Below, in pieces: positions 46,772 to 57,171 of a stretch of 64,000 nt of DNA. The notes beneath the pieces are model-generated. The model did not search any database. It saw only the letters and a list, made by a program, of their open reading frames with translations, and was not told where the DNA came from. Source of the stretch: Nocardia altamirensis NBRC 108246. GTDB taxonomy: Bacteria; Actinomycetota; Actinomycetes; Mycobacteriales; Mycobacteriaceae. The stretch is taken from NCBI RefSeq assembly GCF_001612685.1, contig NZ_BDAY01000009.1, positions 62,001-126,000 on the forward strand, in the 5' to 3' direction. Position 1 is the first letter of the stretch; each line of letters opens with the position of its first letter. The translations under genes and the position numbers were made by a program.

Positions 46772-48430
46772 CTACTCTCCCGTGGTCTTCGCATCGGCCG
46801 CCGAGTCGGGCCGCGTGTCCAGCAGGCGCGTGCGTAGCCGGTCGAACTCACTGCCCCAGCCCGCCTGATCGGTTCGTGCCAGCCCGCCGAGTTCTACTAC
46901 GGTGCGTCGTTTGTCCAAGGTACCGGCTGCGTCTTCGGCAGGGTAGACCCGCACCCAAATACGCCGCCGCTTCACCAGCAGCGACACCAGCAGGCCAACC
47001 ATCATGGTCACCGCGGACACCAGCACCCACTGCTGCGCCGGATCGTGCGACACCTGCAGGTTCACGAACTCCTGCGCGCCGTCGAAGGTCACCTTGGTGC
47101 CGTTGGGCAGGCTGGTCGACTCGCCGGGACGCAGGTTGACCCTGGCCTCCTTCAGCAGTCGCCCCTGTTTGACCTGCTCGGTGTCGAGCGCGAACAGCGA
47201 CTGCGGCCGTCCGGTGTCCAGGCCGGTGTCGCCACGATAGATGTCGACGGCGACGGCCGGATCGGTCATCGCCGGGTACGACGAGGTCATCAGCGAACCG
47301 TGGAACAGCGCGGTCGGCGCGAACAGCCCCTCGATGGCGATCTGGTTCTTGCGGCGCTCCTCGTCGGTGGCATACATGCCGCCGGGCGGGTCGATGCGCA
47401 GCACACCGCTGGACAGGAAGGTCATCGCGTCGTCAGGGCGCCACTGAATGGTCTCGGTGCGCGTCTGCCCGTTCGGGAAGGTGACGGTGAAGGTCGGCGC
47501 GAAACCGTGGCCCTGCAGATAGATTCGGTCGCCCGCGACGCGCAGCGGATGGTTCACCTGGAGCCGGGTGGACCGCCAGGTGTTGCTCTGCAGGTCGGCA
47601 CCGGACTGGTATTCGATGTTCGAGGTGAACATCTCGGCCTGGCCGTTGGTCAGATAGTCGGCCTTGAAGTCCTTGACCCGCACGCAGATCGGGGCGAGCC
47701 CGGTGCCGTCGTTGACGTTGCCCGCCTTGAACGAGTCGAAGACGGCGGGTGAGGTGGTGCAGAAACCGGGCCCGTTGTTCGCGATGACGATGACGCTGCC
47801 CTCGTAACCGAACAGCTTGCCGACCGCGATGGCGATGAGCAGCCCGACCAGCGCAAGATGGAAGACGAGGTTGCCGAGCTCGCGGGTGTAGCCCTTCTCC
47901 GCGGCGAGGGTGAGTTCACCGTCGCGGTCGCCCGGCCTGACCTCGGTTCGCCAGCCGCGCAACTCTTTTCGAACATGCGCGAGGACCTCGTCCGGCGTCT
48001 GCTCGGCGGTGCCGGAGTAGTGGTGCGGCAGCCGGGACAGGTTGCGCGGCGCGCGCACGGGCGGGGTGCGCAGCGCGCGGTAGTGATCGACGGTGCGCGG
48101 CAGGATGCAGCCGACCAGCGAAATGAACAGCAGCACATAGATGGCCGTGAACCAGAAGCTGGCGAACACGTCGAACAGCTCGAACCGGTCCATCCACGGG
48201 CCGAGCGTCGGGCGATCGGCGATGTACTGAGCGACCTTCTGCTCGTTGAGACTTCGCTGCGGCAGCACCGCGCCGGGAATGGCGGCCAACGCGAGCAGGA
48301 ACAGCAGCACCAGCGCGGTCCGCATGCTGGTGAGCCCGCGCCAGGTGTTGCGCACGAACGCCACCATCCGGCCAGGCAGGGATTGGCGCGGCGGGACCGG
48401 GGCGGTCACCGGCTTGTCTTGCACGGTCAT
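46772..48430 (-). CDS. resB: Cytochrome c maturation protein ResB
   Basis: 552 residues. Three N-terminal membrane helices ([59 protein letters not shown]) and one near the C terminus flank a large extracytoplasmic domain ([20 protein letters not shown]). It forms the system II cytochrome c synthetase with CcsB, attaching haem to CXXCH. ATG 48430 overlaps the ccdA stop by four bases. Confidence 0.94.
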   Translation of the reverse strand: MTVQDKPVTAPVPPRQSLPGRMVAFVRNTWRGLTSMRTALVLLFLLALAAIPGAVLPQRSLNEQKVAQYIADRPTLGPWMDRFELFDVFASFWFTAIYVLLFISLVGCILPRTVDHYRALRTPPVRAPRNLSRLPHHYSGTAEQTPDEVLAHVRKELRGWRTEVRPGDRDGELTLAAEKGYTRELGNLVFHLALVGLLIAIAVGKLFGYEGSVIVIANNGPGFCTTSPAVFDSFKAGNVNDGTGLAPICVRVKDFKADYLTNGQAEMFTSNIEYQSGADLQSNTWRSTRLQVNHPLRVAGDRIYLQGHGFAPTFTVTFPNGQTRTETIQWRPDDAMTFLSSGVLRIDPPGGMYATDEERRKNQIAIEGLFAPTALFHGSLMTSSYPAMTDPAVAVDIYRGDTGLDTGRPQSLFALDTEQVKQGRLLKEARVNLRPGESTSLPNGTKVTFDGAQEFVNLQVSHDPAQQWVLVSAVTMMVGLLVSLLVKRRRIWVRVYPAEDAAGTLDKRRTVVELGGLARTDQAGWGSEFDRLRTRLLDTRPDSAADAKTTGE

Positions 48431-49269
48431 ATCGGGAGCGTCACCTCGGAGACGAACGCGTCGCGCACCCAGCCGACGAACTGATCCCACATCCCGGAGA
48501 CCAGCGCGATGCCGACGGCGACGAGCAGCATGCCCCCGACGATCTGGATGGTCCTGGAATTGCGGCGCAGCCAGCCGACACCGCGCAGCGCGCTGGCCGA
48601 CCCGAACGCGAGGATCACGAACGGCAGGCCGAGCCCGAGGCAGTAGGCGACGATGAGCGCGACGCCGCGCACCGCGGTGGTGCCGTCGGTGCCTGCGGCC
48701 ACCGCCATCACGCCGGACAGCGTCGGGCCGAGGCACGGGGTCCAGCCGAGCGCGAAGACGCCGCCGAGCAGCGGTGCGCCCGCGATGCTCGTCAGCCTGC
48801 GCGGCTCCATTCTGGTATCGCGCTGCAGTGCGGGGACCAGGCCGATGAAGACCAGCCCCATCAGGATGGTGACCACACCGCCGATGCGTTGCAACAGTTC
48901 ACGATTCACGTTCAAGGTCTGGATGACGCCGAAAACCGTTGCGGTGGCGAGCACGAAGACCACGGTGAACCCGGCGACGAACAGCCCGGCCGCACCGGCG
49001 ACCCGCAGCCGCCCGGCCCGCGCGGCCTGCTTCGCGGCGTCGACCGCGACCGAACCCGGCTGCGCGGCAGTGGCTTGCGCGACGGTGGCGGGCGGCGCCT
49101 CGGCGCCGACGAGCCCGGCGAGATAGGACAGGTAGCCCGGCACCAACGGGACAACGCAGGGCGAGGCGAACGACACCAGCCCGGCGAGCACGCACGCCCC
49201 CAGTGCGAGCAGCAAGGGTCCGGTCGCGGCCGTCTGCTGAAAGGAATCCCCTACGGCGGCAAGCACCAT
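48427..49269 (-). CDS. ccdA: Thiol-disulfide transporter CcdA
   Basis: About 280 residues, six membrane helices. Moves reducing power across the membrane to keep apocytochrome Cys residues reduced. The two functional Cys are in [22 protein letters not shown] and [20 protein letters not shown] 49269 gives a normal N terminus; GTG 49311 is in frame and would overlap the small gene upstream by 14 bp. Confidence 0.93.
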   Translation of the reverse strand: MVLAAVGDSFQQTAATGPLLLALGACVLAGLVSFASPCVVPLVPGYLSYLAGLVGAEAPPATVAQATAAQPGSVAVDAAKQAARAGRLRVAGAAGLFVAGFTVVFVLATATVFGVIQTLNVNRELLQRIGGVVTILMGLVFIGLVPALQRDTRMEPRRLTSIAGAPLLGGVFALGWTPCLGPTLSGVMAVAAGTDGTTAVRGVALIVAYCLGLGLPFVILAFGSASALRGVGWLRRNSRTIQIVGGMLLVAVGIALVSGMWDQFVGWVRDAFVSEVTLPI

Positions 49270-49297
49270 CACCGGGTCGCCATGGTCACGCGCGAGC

Positions 49298-49549
49298 TCA
49301 CCCGGCCTCACCCTCCGCGGGCTCCTCGGCCGGTTCCTGCTCGCCGCGGAACAGGATCCGCGGTTCGGTCGGCTCGGCCGCCGTGCCGAACAGCACGCCG
49401 GGGTCGAGCAGCGAATCGGCCGCGACGCTGCGCGGCACGGTGGCGATGCCCTTCCATCGGTCGTCTACGGTCCAGGCCCCGCCGACACGGCGGGCGCCCT
49501 GCCGAGGGCGACAGGCACGCAGGGTACGGGTACGACGATCGCGATTCAC
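49298..49549 (-). CDS. Small uncharacterised protein in the cytochrome c operon
   Basis: 83 residues from GTG 49549, with GGAGGA six bases upstream and a GTGA overlap with the stop of the tlpA-like gene. The N terminus is strongly basic ([20 protein letters not shown]), followed by [20 protein letters not shown] and an acidic end ([18 protein letters not shown]). No signal peptide or membrane segment. No counterpart is annotated between Rv0526 and Rv0527 in M. tuberculosis. The overlap, ribosome site and lack of other genes in this 250-bp gap support a real gene. Function unknown. Confidence 0.6.
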   Translation of the reverse strand: MNRDRRTRTLRACRPRQGARRVGGAWTVDDRWKGIATVPRSVAADSLLDPGVLFGTAAEPTEPRILFRGEQEPAEEPAEGEAG

Positions 49550-50187
49550 TGTGCTTCCTCCGAGGCGATTCTTTGAACGATCGGTTGCAGATCGTCGGCC
49601 AGCAATGAGCGCAGGAACACCGCGGCGACGCGGTGCTGACGATCCAAGATCAGGGTGGTCGGTATGACGCTGGTCGGGAAATTTCCGCCGAGCGCCAGCA
49701 GGGTACGCATGGACGGGTCGTAGATGGACGGGTAGCCGACCTTGTTGTCGACGACGAAGTCCTGAGCCTTGTCCTGCTGTGGGTCGCGCACGTTGATGCC
49801 GAGAAACGCGACGCCGCTGTCTTTCGTTGCGGCATAAACCTTTTCGAGCGCAGGCGCCTCGGCGCGGCACGGCCCGCACCACTGGCCCCACAGGTTGAGC
49901 ACCACGACCTTGCCCGCGAAATCCTCGACCGACACGGTCTTGCCCTGCGTCATCAGGTCGGGTCCGGCCAGCTTGCCGATGGTGCCCCTGGTGCTCGGCG
50001 GATCGTAGAAGATCTCGGTTTTGCCGCCGGGCGAGACGAATTCGAAGGTGCCGCCGGAGGCCACCGCGTCCGTGCCACCCGAGCACCCCGCGAGCGCGGC
50101 GATCAACGCCACGCACGCGAGCAGGGCCGGAACTACCCGCCGTGCCGAGCGGGCAGGCGGGATGGCAGCAGCGGTGGCCCAGTTCAT
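49546..50187 (-). CDS. TlpA/ResA-like thioredoxin lipoprotein (CcsX-like)
   Basis: 213 residues. Signal peptide with lipobox LIALAGC (ALLACVALIAALAGC), then a thioredoxin fold with the active site LNLWGQWCGPCRAEAPAL (WCGPC) and a cis-Pro region TSVIPTTLILD. Likely reduces apocytochrome c thiols outside the membrane with electrons from CcdA. Its ATG overlaps the stop of the phosphatase gene. Confidence 0.92.
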   Translation of the reverse strand: MNWATAAAIPPARSARRVVPALLACVALIAALAGCSGGTDAVASGGTFEFVSPGGKTEIFYDPPSTRGTIGKLAGPDLMTQGKTVSVEDFAGKVVVLNLWGQWCGPCRAEAPALEKVYAATKDSGVAFLGINVRDPQQDKAQDFVVDNKVGYPSIYDPSMRTLLALGGNFPTSVIPTTLILDRQHRVAAVFLRSLLADDLQPIVQRIASEEAQ

Positions 50188-51008
50188 GCGCCGTGTACCG
50201 AGGGGTCCGAACCGCCTGCAGGCTCGGAGTACACGATGTCGACGAGCGTGTCACCGTGGTAGACCAGCGAGGTCAGCGAGGCGAGCGAGCACTGCCGCTG
50301 CCGCGGGTCGTGCCAGAGCCGCTGCCCCTGCAGGAACCGGCGCAGCGTCCACACCGGCAGCTGATGCGAGACGAGCACGGCTTCGCGCCCCGCGGCCTCG
50401 ACCCTCGCCTTGTTGACCGCGGCCAGCATGCGGTGCGCGATCTGCAGGTACGGCTCGCCCCACGACGGGGTGAACGGATCGCGCAGCTTCCACCAGTGCC
50501 TCGGCTTGCGCAGCGCGCCGTCGCCGACGGAAACCCGCAGACCCTCGAACGTGTTGCCTGCCTCGATCAGGTTCTCGTCGGTCCGCACGATCAGATGATG
50601 TTGTGCGGCAATCGGTTCCGCAGTTTCCTGGGCCCGCTGCAGCGGCGAGGCGATGACGACGGCGATGTCGTGATCGGACAGGGCACGCGCGACCGCACCG
50701 GCCTGCGACCGACCGGCCACCGACAAACTGAACCCGGGCAGGCGGCCGTAGAGAATCCCGTTCGGGTTGTGCACCTCGCCGTGGCGCAACACGTGCACGA
50801 TCGTCTCGACCGGACCACCGTCGGGCACCCGCTGCTCGGCCGACGCCTTCGGCTTCGACTCGGCGGCGGTCGCTTCGACCGCGGGAACCTGCTCGGCCGG
50901 ACCCGACGCGGCCGCCGCGAACTGCGCGCCCGCATCGATGACGGCATTGGACGTGGGTTCTTTTAGCTCGCGCTTGTCGGCATCGGGCTGATCGTGATCG
51001 GAGCTCAC
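50184..51008 (-). CDS. Histidine phosphatase (phosphoglycerate mutase-like)
   Basis: 274 residues. The catalytic RHG motif is in [20 protein letters not shown], the second Arg in [18 protein letters not shown], and the second His in [20 protein letters not shown]. An 85-residue N-terminal extension rich in Ala, Glu and Lys lacks a known domain. Homologous to Rv0525, next to the same cytochrome c genes. Substrate unknown. Its stop and start overlap neighbours (tlpA-like gene, hemL) by four bases. Confidence 0.9.
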   Translation of the reverse strand: MSSDHDQPDADKRELKEPTSNAVIDAGAQFAAAASGPAEQVPAVEATAAESKPKASAEQRVPDGGPVETIVHVLRHGEVHNPNGILYGRLPGFSLSVAGRSQAGAVARALSDHDIAVVIASPLQRAQETAEPIAAQHHLIVRTDENLIEAGNTFEGLRVSVGDGALRKPRHWWKLRDPFTPSWGEPYLQIAHRMLAAVNKARVEAAGREAVLVSHQLPVWTLRRFLQGQRLWHDPRQRQCSLASLTSLVYHGDTLVDIVYSEPAGGSDPSVHGA

Positions 51009-52342
51009 GCGCGGGATCCTTCGGGAGTGGCGGCCGCGGCCGCGTGTGCGGCGGCGGGCAGGGCGGCGGCGATACGGTCGAATGCGTCCTCATCGAGCGC
51101 CGCGGAGACGAACCACGTCTCGAACGCGCTCGGCGGGCCATACACGCCACCGTCGAGCATGGCGTGGAAGAACGCTGGGTAGCGCCAGGTCTGGGTCGCC
51201 TTGGCGGTGGCGTAGTCGGTGACCGGGCGTTCGGCGAAGAACACGCTCACCATATTGCCCGCGAACTGGACCTGATGTTCGACCCCTGCGGCACTCAGCG
51301 ACTCCGTGAACAACGCGCCGAGTCGCTGCGCGTTGCGATCCAGCGCGGCATACACCGCGTCGTCGGCCGCACGCAGCGTGGCGAGGCCTGCGGCGACCGC
51401 GACCGGGTTACCGGACAGCGTGCCGGCCTGATAGACGGGGCCGAGCGGAGCCAGGTGGTTCATGATGTCGGCGCGGCCGCCGAACGCGGCGGCGGGCAGG
51501 CCGCCGCTCATCACCTTGCCGAAGGTGTAGAGGTCGCCCGCGACGCCCTCGTGGCCGAACCAGCCCGCGCGGCTGACCCGGAATCCGGTCATCACCTCGT
51601 CCATGACGAGCAGTGCGCCGTTGGCTGCGGTCAGCTTCCGCAGTCCCGCGTTGAAGCCGGGTAGCGGCGCGACCGTGCCCATGTTGCCCGCGGCGGCCTC
51701 GGTGATCACGCAGGCGATCGCGCCGGGATGCGCGGCGAACGCGGCGGCGACGGCGTCGAGGTCGTTGTAGGGCAGCACGATGGTGTCGGCGGCCTGCGCG
51801 CCGGTGACGCCGGGCGAGGTCGGCAGGCCGAGGGTGGCGACGCCGGACCCGGCATCGGCAAGCAGCGCGTCGACGTGCCCGTGGTAGCAGCCGGAAAACT
51901 TGATGATCTTGGCGCGCCCGGTGTAACCGCGGGCCAGCCGGACCGCGCTCATCGTCGCCTCGGTGCCCGAGTTCACCAACCGCACCCGGTCCACCGGAGC
52001 CACCCGTTCGGCGATGGCCTCGGCCAGCTCGATCTCCGCCTCGGTCGGGGCGCCGAAGGACAAACCACCCACGGCAGCTCGCCGCACCGCGTCGACCACC
52101 GCGGGATGCGCGTGCCCGAGGATCATCGGCCCCCACGAGCAGACCAGGTCGACGTACTCGTTGCGATCGGCGTCGACCAGGGTGTATCCGTTGGCGGATG
52201 CGATGAATCGCGGTGTGCCGCCGACGGAGTTGAAGGCGCGCACCGGAGAGTTGACGCCGCCCGGAATCACCGAACACGCGCGGTCGAAGAGTTGAGCGGA
52301 AACCGGCACCGATGCGCTGGTCACGCGCGGAGAAGAACTCAC
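51005..52342 (-). CDS. hemL: Glutamate-1-semialdehyde 2,1-aminomutase
   Basis: PLP enzyme making 5-aminolevulinate for haem. About 445 residues: [20 protein letters not shown], the metal- and cofactor-contact region [31 protein letters not shown] and the PLP Lys in [23 protein letters not shown] 52342 is chosen near GGAGG, though the spacing is short. Co-directional with the cytochrome c genes, which links haem supply to haem use. Confidence 0.95.
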   Translation of the reverse strand: MSSSPRVTSASVPVSAQLFDRACSVIPGGVNSPVRAFNSVGGTPRFIASANGYTLVDADRNEYVDLVCSWGPMILGHAHPAVVDAVRRAAVGGLSFGAPTEAEIELAEAIAERVAPVDRVRLVNSGTEATMSAVRLARGYTGRAKIIKFSGCYHGHVDALLADAGSGVATLGLPTSPGVTGAQAADTIVLPYNDLDAVAAAFAAHPGAIACVITEAAAGNMGTVAPLPGFNAGLRKLTAANGALLVMDEVMTGFRVSRAGWFGHEGVAGDLYTFGKVMSGGLPAAAFGGRADIMNHLAPLGPVYQAGTLSGNPVAVAAGLATLRAADDAVYAALDRNAQRLGALFTESLSAAGVEHQVQFAGNMVSVFFAERPVTDYATAKATQTWRYPAFFHAMLDGGVYGPPSAFETWFVSAALDEDAFDRIAAALPAAAHAAAAATPEGSRA

Positions 52343-52505
52343 GACCTCCAGTGTCGCAGCCCGATCGGAACGGGTCGACGACAGGGTGTAGGAGGGGTGA
52401 CGTAGACCGCAACACGCCGGGACGATGTTTACGCCGTATTCGATCGCCGCAAGATTGCTGGTGCGTAATCTCGGGCGGCAACATTCCTCGGCCGGAAGGG
52501 TTTTT

Positions 52506-52889
52506 ATGCGGTTTTCCATGTTCGGTGCGGCAGTGTCAACGGCACTGGTCGGCGCGGCGGTCATCGTCGGCGCGGGAACGGCCTGCGCGGCGGAACCGGT
52601 CGCGCTGCCCGATCGCATCGGCCTGCACCTGACACATGAGGAAACCAAGTCCGTCGCCGACGGCCCCATTCCGGCGGTGATCTCCATGATGGTGCCGCTC
52701 AACCGGATCGGCGTCGGGCTGGAAGCCGACACCGGGATCTACAAGGACGAGCACGGTGGCGTGCACGCGTCGCTGCGGCAGGCGATCATGGAGGCGGCCA
52801 ATCATTCCGATGGAACCGTCACCATCTATCTGAATGCCCCTGGTACCCGCAACGGACGCGTGCTCGATATCTACCAGAACTGGAACTAG
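52506..52889 (+). CDS. Small secreted hypothetical protein
   Basis: 127 residues: signal peptide ([23 protein letters not shown]) then a mature domain of about 100 residues ([40 protein letters not shown]). CGGAAGGG precedes the ATG. No Cys in the mature part. No family recognised. Confidence 0.72.
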   Translation: MRFSMFGAAVSTALVGAAVIVGAGTACAAEPVALPDRIGLHLTHEETKSVADGPIPAVISMMVPLNRIGVGLEADTGIYKDEHGGVHASLRQAIMEAANHSDGTVTIYLNAPGTRNGRVLDIYQNWN

Positions 52890-52899
52890 CCCAGCGGCG

Positions 52900-53121
52900 C
52901 TAGGCGTACATGCACGGCACCGAGGCCGAAATGGTGTGCAGGTAGCACATGAAGGTGTTGTACGGTCCCGCAGAACCCGAGTCCGGCACCAAGACCGGTG
53001 CGTCGATGGGGACCGCGGGCTCCAGTGCCAGTCCGGGGTTCGCACCGGCGGGTGCGGCACCGATCCCGATCGCGGCGGCGATCGCCAGTGCGGCACAGAC
53101 TTTCACGGCAAACCGGTTCAT
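52900..53121 (-). CDS. Small secreted two-cysteine peptide (family member 1)
   Basis: 73 residues: signal peptide (VKVCAALAIAAAIGIGAAPAGA), a short region LEPAVPIDAPVLVPDSGSAG and a C-terminal segment with two Cys 11 apart (CYLHTISASVPC). AAGGATT precedes the ATG region. Related in design to the genes at 53278 and 61113. Confidence 0.65.
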   Translation of the reverse strand: MNRFAVKVCAALAIAAAIGIGAAPAGANPGLALEPAVPIDAPVLVPDSGSAGPYNTFMCYLHTISASVPCMYA

Positions 53122-53277
53122 CAAACCCAATCCTTGTCGAGATGGAGCGCCTGCGAGGCGCGAACGTGCGAGGCGCACACGTACGTTTACGGCCGAAATA
53201 CTAACGGCGGCAGGGGCATTCCTGGCAATGCTCGGGAGCGATACGGCAGTGCCCACTTTGCCTTGCGACAATGCTCG

Positions 53278-53508
53278 TTAGGTGATCCCCACGCACCACA
53301 GCGCGAATCCGGTGGTCATCAGGCAGGCCAGCGGGGTCGGCATGACATGGGCGAGCAGTCCGGAGCCGCTGTCGACGTATACCGGCGTGACCGGCACCGG
53401 GGAAACCTCGGCGGGTGCCGCGGCGGCCGGAACCGCCGTCGCCGCGCCGATCAGTCCGGCCGCCGCCACGCCTAGGAGCGTTCGCTTCAGTGGGTCTGTC
53501 GGTTTCAT
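53278..53508 (-). CDS. Small secreted two-cysteine peptide (family member 2)
   Basis: 76 residues: signal peptide (LKRTLLGVAAAGLIGAATAVPAAA), a linker rich in Pro and Val with DSGSGLL, and a C-terminal pair of Cys (CLMTTGFALWC). It lies 156 bp upstream of, and in the same direction as, the first family member. Confidence 0.65.
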   Translation of the reverse strand: MKPTDPLKRTLLGVAAAGLIGAATAVPAAAAPAEVSPVPVTPVYVDSGSGLLAHVMPTPLACLMTTGFALWCVGIT

Positions 53509-53557
53509 GAGGTTCGGATTCCCGGGATTCCCCTGCCGAAACACCTCGCCGCGATGA

Positions 53558-53806
53558 TCAGTTGTCGCGGCTGTGCCGCACCACGCGGCTGACCGCGTTG
53601 ATCGCGAACACGCCTGCCAGCGCGACCAGTGCCGCGGCAAGCACCAACCACGGCGCCACGTAGCGCGTTGCCACGAATTCCGGTGTCGGACCCGCCGCCG
53701 CGAACGTGGTGGTCTGGATGCCGTGGCGCCAGCTCAGCACCGCCCCGACGAGTCCGAGCACGACCAACCCCAGTTCGACGGCGGTCGCCGCGCCCCATCC
53801 CCTCAT
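53558..53806 (-). CDS. Small two-TM membrane protein
   Basis: 82 residues with two membrane helices (VELGLVVLGLVGAVLSW and PWLVLAAALVALAGVFAINAV) joined by a short outside loop. The ATG overlaps the stop of the preceding membrane protein gene by four bases, so they are coupled. Unknown function. Confidence 0.75.
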   Translation of the reverse strand: MRGWGAATAVELGLVVLGLVGAVLSWRHGIQTTTFAAAGPTPEFVATRYVAPWLVLAAALVALAGVFAINAVSRVVRHSRDN

Positions 53807-54324
53807 CGGTCCGCTCCGTTCTCGCTGTGTTCGTCCTCGACATCGGACACCGGTTTCGCTACCGCACCACTGGCCAGTGCGCTGCGGAGTGCGCGATGAT
53901 CCCTGGCCCAAGCTTGCACCAGGGAGCCGTCGGTCAACCGCAGGCCGATGCCGGTGCGTCGGCGCGGCACGCCGCTCAGTTCGCCTAGTGCGCGCGCCGA
54001 TTCCCAGTCCTCGTCGTCCCAGGAATCCTCGTCCCGTTCAGGCAAGACGGCGTCGATGGTTGTCAGCGGCAGGGTTTCGGTGCCTTCGCGCAGCGTGGTT
54101 CCGGTCAGCTCGACGCTGACGTGTCGCTTACCCGCGACCACCTGCAGCGCAACGAATCCCGCGATCAGCGCGGCACAGAACAGGAGGGCGAACCAGTGCG
54201 CGGAGCTACCGGTCGCGATTTCGAGAACGAGAATGAGCAGGCACAGGATCGGCCCGTAGGTGACCGTGCGCCATCGGGCGCCCGGTTCGGCGAACACGAC
54301 GTCCGCGTCCGACGCCTCCGTCAT
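53803..54324 (-). CDS. Two-TM membrane protein with a PH-like domain
   Basis: 173 residues. Two N-terminal helices (VTYGPILCLLILVLEIATGS and HWFALLFCAALIAGFVALQVV) are followed by a domain of about 90 residues (VSVELTGTTLREGTETLPLT ... RTGIGLRLTDGSLVQAWARD) resembling bacterial PH-like membrane proteins. It resembles proteins encoded near hemB in other mycolate actinomycetes. Function unknown. Confidence 0.75.
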   Translation of the reverse strand: MTEASDADVVFAEPGARWRTVTYGPILCLLILVLEIATGSSAHWFALLFCAALIAGFVALQVVAGKRHVSVELTGTTLREGTETLPLTTIDAVLPERDEDSWDDEDWESARALGELSGVPRRRTGIGLRLTDGSLVQAWARDHRALRSALASGAVAKPVSDVEDEHSENGADR

Positions 54325-54388
54325 GCGACGCCGAGCAGCGCACGACGACGGTACGACGCAGCGCGAATCACCAAGGTGGCGTGGAAGA

Positions 54389-54508
54389 TCAGCGAGTGAG
54401 GCCGGGCAACAACAACACGGCGACGGTGACCACCCCGAACAAAACCAGCAGGCTCAGCACGGCCAATTCCCGCCGAATGCTCTGCGGCTGTTGGATCACC
54501 ACTCGCAT
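54389..54508 (-). CDS. 39-residue single-TM membrane protein
   Basis: A small gene from ATG 54508, with GGAG six bases upstream. The peptide MRVVIQQPQSIRREL is followed by a membrane helix VLSLLVLFGVVTVAVLLLPG and ends LTR. The positive-inside charge and length fit a small inner-membrane protein. It lies between the membrane-protein pair at 53558-54324 and the gene at 54658, all on one strand. Confidence 0.6.
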   Translation of the reverse strand: MRVVIQQPQSIRRELAVLSLLVLFGVVTVAVLLLPGLTR

Positions 54509-54657
54509 TGATGTCTCCGATTCCCCGGAGCCATCTGCCGATTTCGCTTACGTAACGCAAGACAACGCCTGACAAACAACTTCCGGTTCCCATGTCCACT
54601 GTGACAACCCTCACGATACATGCCGAGGTTTCCGGGACAAACTCCGACGCCAAGCGT

Positions 54658-55185
54658 TCATCGACGGCTCATCTGGAAATACGCTGTCGCTTCCGGCCGG
54701 TGGGATAGGTAAATAGCACCACCCGAAAGCACCGCCTGCACGATCGCCGCGCCACCGGCCACCAGCGAGGCCGTCCCGGTGACCGCGTTGAACGCGAACA
54801 GCGCGCCGACCCCGATCACCACCAGCCAGACGCCAGCAATGGTCAGCAGCGTGCGCGCCCACAGCTTGCCGCGCGCGAACTGGTGCACGATCACCAGCGC
54901 GACCACGGCGACGACCAGCCCGATCAGCACGACGACGACATAGACAAGCGCGACCATCAGCTCGGCGCTGGCCAAGGTGACCTGCGGGTCCTTTTCCCTG
55001 GCCTGATCGAAGACCTGCTTGGCGAAGGTATGCCGCTGCGACAGCGCGGCAACCACCGACGCGACCAGCTGCACGACCCCGAATCCGACCACGCCCCACC
55101 ACAATTGCCGAGCGGTGCCGACATCCACCGGCGTCGGCGCCTGCGGTGGGGGCGGTGCGCCGATCGGTCTCGGTAGGTTCGTCAC
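54658..55185 (-). CDS. Four-TM membrane protein
   Basis: 175 residues with a Pro-rich N terminus ([18 protein letters not shown]) and four membrane helices ([79 protein letters not shown]). GTG start overlaps the hemB stop by four bases, so it is co-transcribed with hemB. Unknown function. Confidence 0.82.
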   Translation of the reverse strand: MTNLPRPIGAPPPPQAPTPVDVGTARQLWWGVVGFGVVQLVASVVAALSQRHTFAKQVFDQAREKDPQVTLASAELMVALVYVVVVLIGLVVAVVALVIVHQFARGKLWARTLLTIAGVWLVVIGVGALFAFNAVTGTASLVAGGAAIVQAVLSGGAIYLSHRPEATAYFQMSRR

Positions 55186-56159
55186 GACAACCAGTGTGCG
55201 GCCTCGGTAGCCCAGTAGGTGAGCACGAAATCCGCCCCTGCACGCCGGATACCGAGCAGCGATTCGAGGATGGCGCCGCGGCGGTCGATCCAGCCGCGTT
55301 CGGCGGCCGCGGTGATCATCGCGTACTCGCCGGAGATCTGATACGCCGCAACCGGGACCGTGGAGCGATCGGCGACATCGCGCAGGATGTCCAAGTAGGA
55401 CATCGCAGGCTTGACCATGACGATGTCCGCACCCTCGGCCAGATCGAGCTCGAGCTCGCGGATAGCTTCGCGGCGGTTCGCCGGGTCCTGCTGGTAGCTG
55501 CGGCGATCGCCCTCCAGCGAGGAAGCGACAGCCTCACGGAACGGGCCGTAGAACGCCGAGGCGTACTTGGCGGCGTAGGCGAGGATGCCGGTGTCGGTGC
55601 GGCCGACCGCGTCGAGGCCGCGCCGGATCGCACCGACCTGGCCGTCCATCATGCCGCTGGTGCCGAGCAGGTCGGCGCCGGACGCCGCCTGGGCGAGCGC
55701 CATCTCCACGTAGCGGTGCAAGGTGGCGTCGTTGTCGACGGAACCGTCGGCGCCGAGCACGCCGCAATGGCCGTGATCGGTGAACTCGTCGAGACAGGTG
55801 TCGGCCATGATCACGGTCGAGTCGCCGACCTCGTCGGCCAGCGCACGCAGGCCGCGGTTGAGGATGCCGTCCGGATCGCTGGCCTGGCTGCCGGTGGCGT
55901 CCTTGTCCTCCGGCCGCGGCACACCGAAGAGCATCAGACCGCCGACGCCTGCCGTGACCGCCTCGACGGCCGCTTTACGGAGCGAATCCATCGAATGCTG
56001 TGCGACACCGGGCATGGAACCGATTTCCCGCGGCTCTTCCAGGCCGTCGGCGACGAACATCGGCAACACCAATTGCCGTGGCTCCAGTGTGGTTTCGGCC
56101 ACGAGACGACGTAGCGCGGGGGTGCGGCGCAACCGCCGCGGGCGGTCCAATCCGGTCAT
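55182..56159 (-). CDS. hemB: Porphobilinogen synthase (5-aminolevulinate dehydratase)
   Basis: Condenses two 5-aminolevulinate molecules to porphobilinogen. 325 residues. The two Schiff-base lysines are in [11 protein letters not shown]'s neighbour ([13 protein letters not shown]) and [13 protein letters not shown]. The metal-site segment [15 protein letters not shown] has fewer Cys than the zinc type, pointing to the Mg type. It lies 5.7 kb from hemD and hemC, separated by the accessory segment. Confidence 0.95.
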   Translation of the reverse strand: MTGLDRPRRLRRTPALRRLVAETTLEPRQLVLPMFVADGLEEPREIGSMPGVAQHSMDSLRKAAVEAVTAGVGGLMLFGVPRPEDKDATGSQASDPDGILNRGLRALADEVGDSTVIMADTCLDEFTDHGHCGVLGADGSVDNDATLHRYVEMALAQAASGADLLGTSGMMDGQVGAIRRGLDAVGRTDTGILAYAAKYASAFYGPFREAVASSLEGDRRSYQQDPANRREAIRELELDLAEGADIVMVKPAMSYLDILRDVADRSTVPVAAYQISGEYAMITAAAERGWIDRRGAILESLLGIRRAGADFVLTYWATEAAHWLS

Positions 56160-56372
56160 AACCGCACCATACGCCCGGCGTTATGAGCTGTCGCGAGCGC
56201 CCATCGGCTCTGTGTAAGCCCGCTGTCGCGGTGCCATGCGTCGGTGCTGGCGAAACGACACGAGCGTGCGCGACGAAACCCCGCATCGACAGTAACGGTG
56301 TGTCAAATCACACCTGTCGCGCAGGCCGATGGCGCATACTCCGACAGAGGGCGAGACCCCCTGGGGGACACC

Positions 56373-57161
56373 ATGACCGAACCGCACACTGAAATCTCGC
56401 TGGCCAGAGCCGCCGACTTCGAATCGTGGGTGGCGGTGCTGCTCGCGGACTGGTGGCCGGTCCTCACCGGTGGGCTCACGCCGCCGGAGACGACATTGCG
56501 CGCGTGGCGCGCGGCCGCCGACGGCCACGGCACGATCTTCCGCGTCGAGTTCATCGCACGGCAACTGGCCGAACCCGAACTGATGACGGTGGCCAAGCGG
56601 GCCTTCGACAACCTCGGCATGACACCGGACGAACGCGAAATGACGCAGAGCCTCGGCAGGCACCTGGTCGGTCAGACCGAGGACGCCACCGTGCAGATGC
56701 GGTTCTCCGATACCGCGCACACCGTTTTCGTGCGGCTGCAAAGCAGGCCGTGCCAGGTCTCGGCGGCCGCAGGGCGGCAATTGAGCGCCATGCCGGACGC
56801 CAACCTGCCGTTCCCGAACACCACGACCGGACCGATCGACATCCGCGTGGCCCGCAACAGCGCCAGGCATCTGCTCGCACAGCACAGCGAGCGGTTCGCC
56901 GTACCCATCGACCCGTTCCAGCTCGGGCCGCAGGGGCACGTCTCGGATGTGGGCTGGGCGTTCGTCTTTCCCTGGTCGACCACGTCCTGGTACACCGACG
57001 GCACACCACCCGCGCTCGCACCGGGCACCAAAGGCCCGATCGTGGTCGTGAAGGACACTGGAGACACCTGGCTGCTCGATAGCCTCAGTAGCTACGACTC
57101 CCAACTCGCCGGCTACGCCGACACGTACGGTTACCGGCACGGCACGCCCGACCCGGCCTGA
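56373..57161 (+). CDS. Two-domain hypothetical protein with YrhB-like C terminus
   Basis: 262 residues. The N-terminal ~170 residues (ARAADFESWVAVLLADWWPV, TLRAWRAAADGHGTIFRVEF) match no family I know. The C-terminal ~60 residues (GPIVVVKDTGDTWLLDSLSS) look like the YrhB/Imm35 fold found in polymorphic-toxin immunity proteins. No signal peptide. It is followed 10 bp later by the Sel1-repeat gene on the same strand, so the two probably act together. Role as an immunity or chaperone protein is only inference. Confidence 0.7.
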   Translation: MTEPHTEISLARAADFESWVAVLLADWWPVLTGGLTPPETTLRAWRAAADGHGTIFRVEFIARQLAEPELMTVAKRAFDNLGMTPDEREMTQSLGRHLVGQTEDATVQMRFSDTAHTVFVRLQSRPCQVSAAAGRQLSAMPDANLPFPNTTTGPIDIRVARNSARHLLAQHSERFAVPIDPFQLGPQGHVSDVGWAFVFPWSTTSWYTDGTPPALAPGTKGPIVVVKDTGDTWLLDSLSSYDSQLAGYADTYGYRHGTPDPA

Positions 57162-57171
57162 AAGGTCCGCG

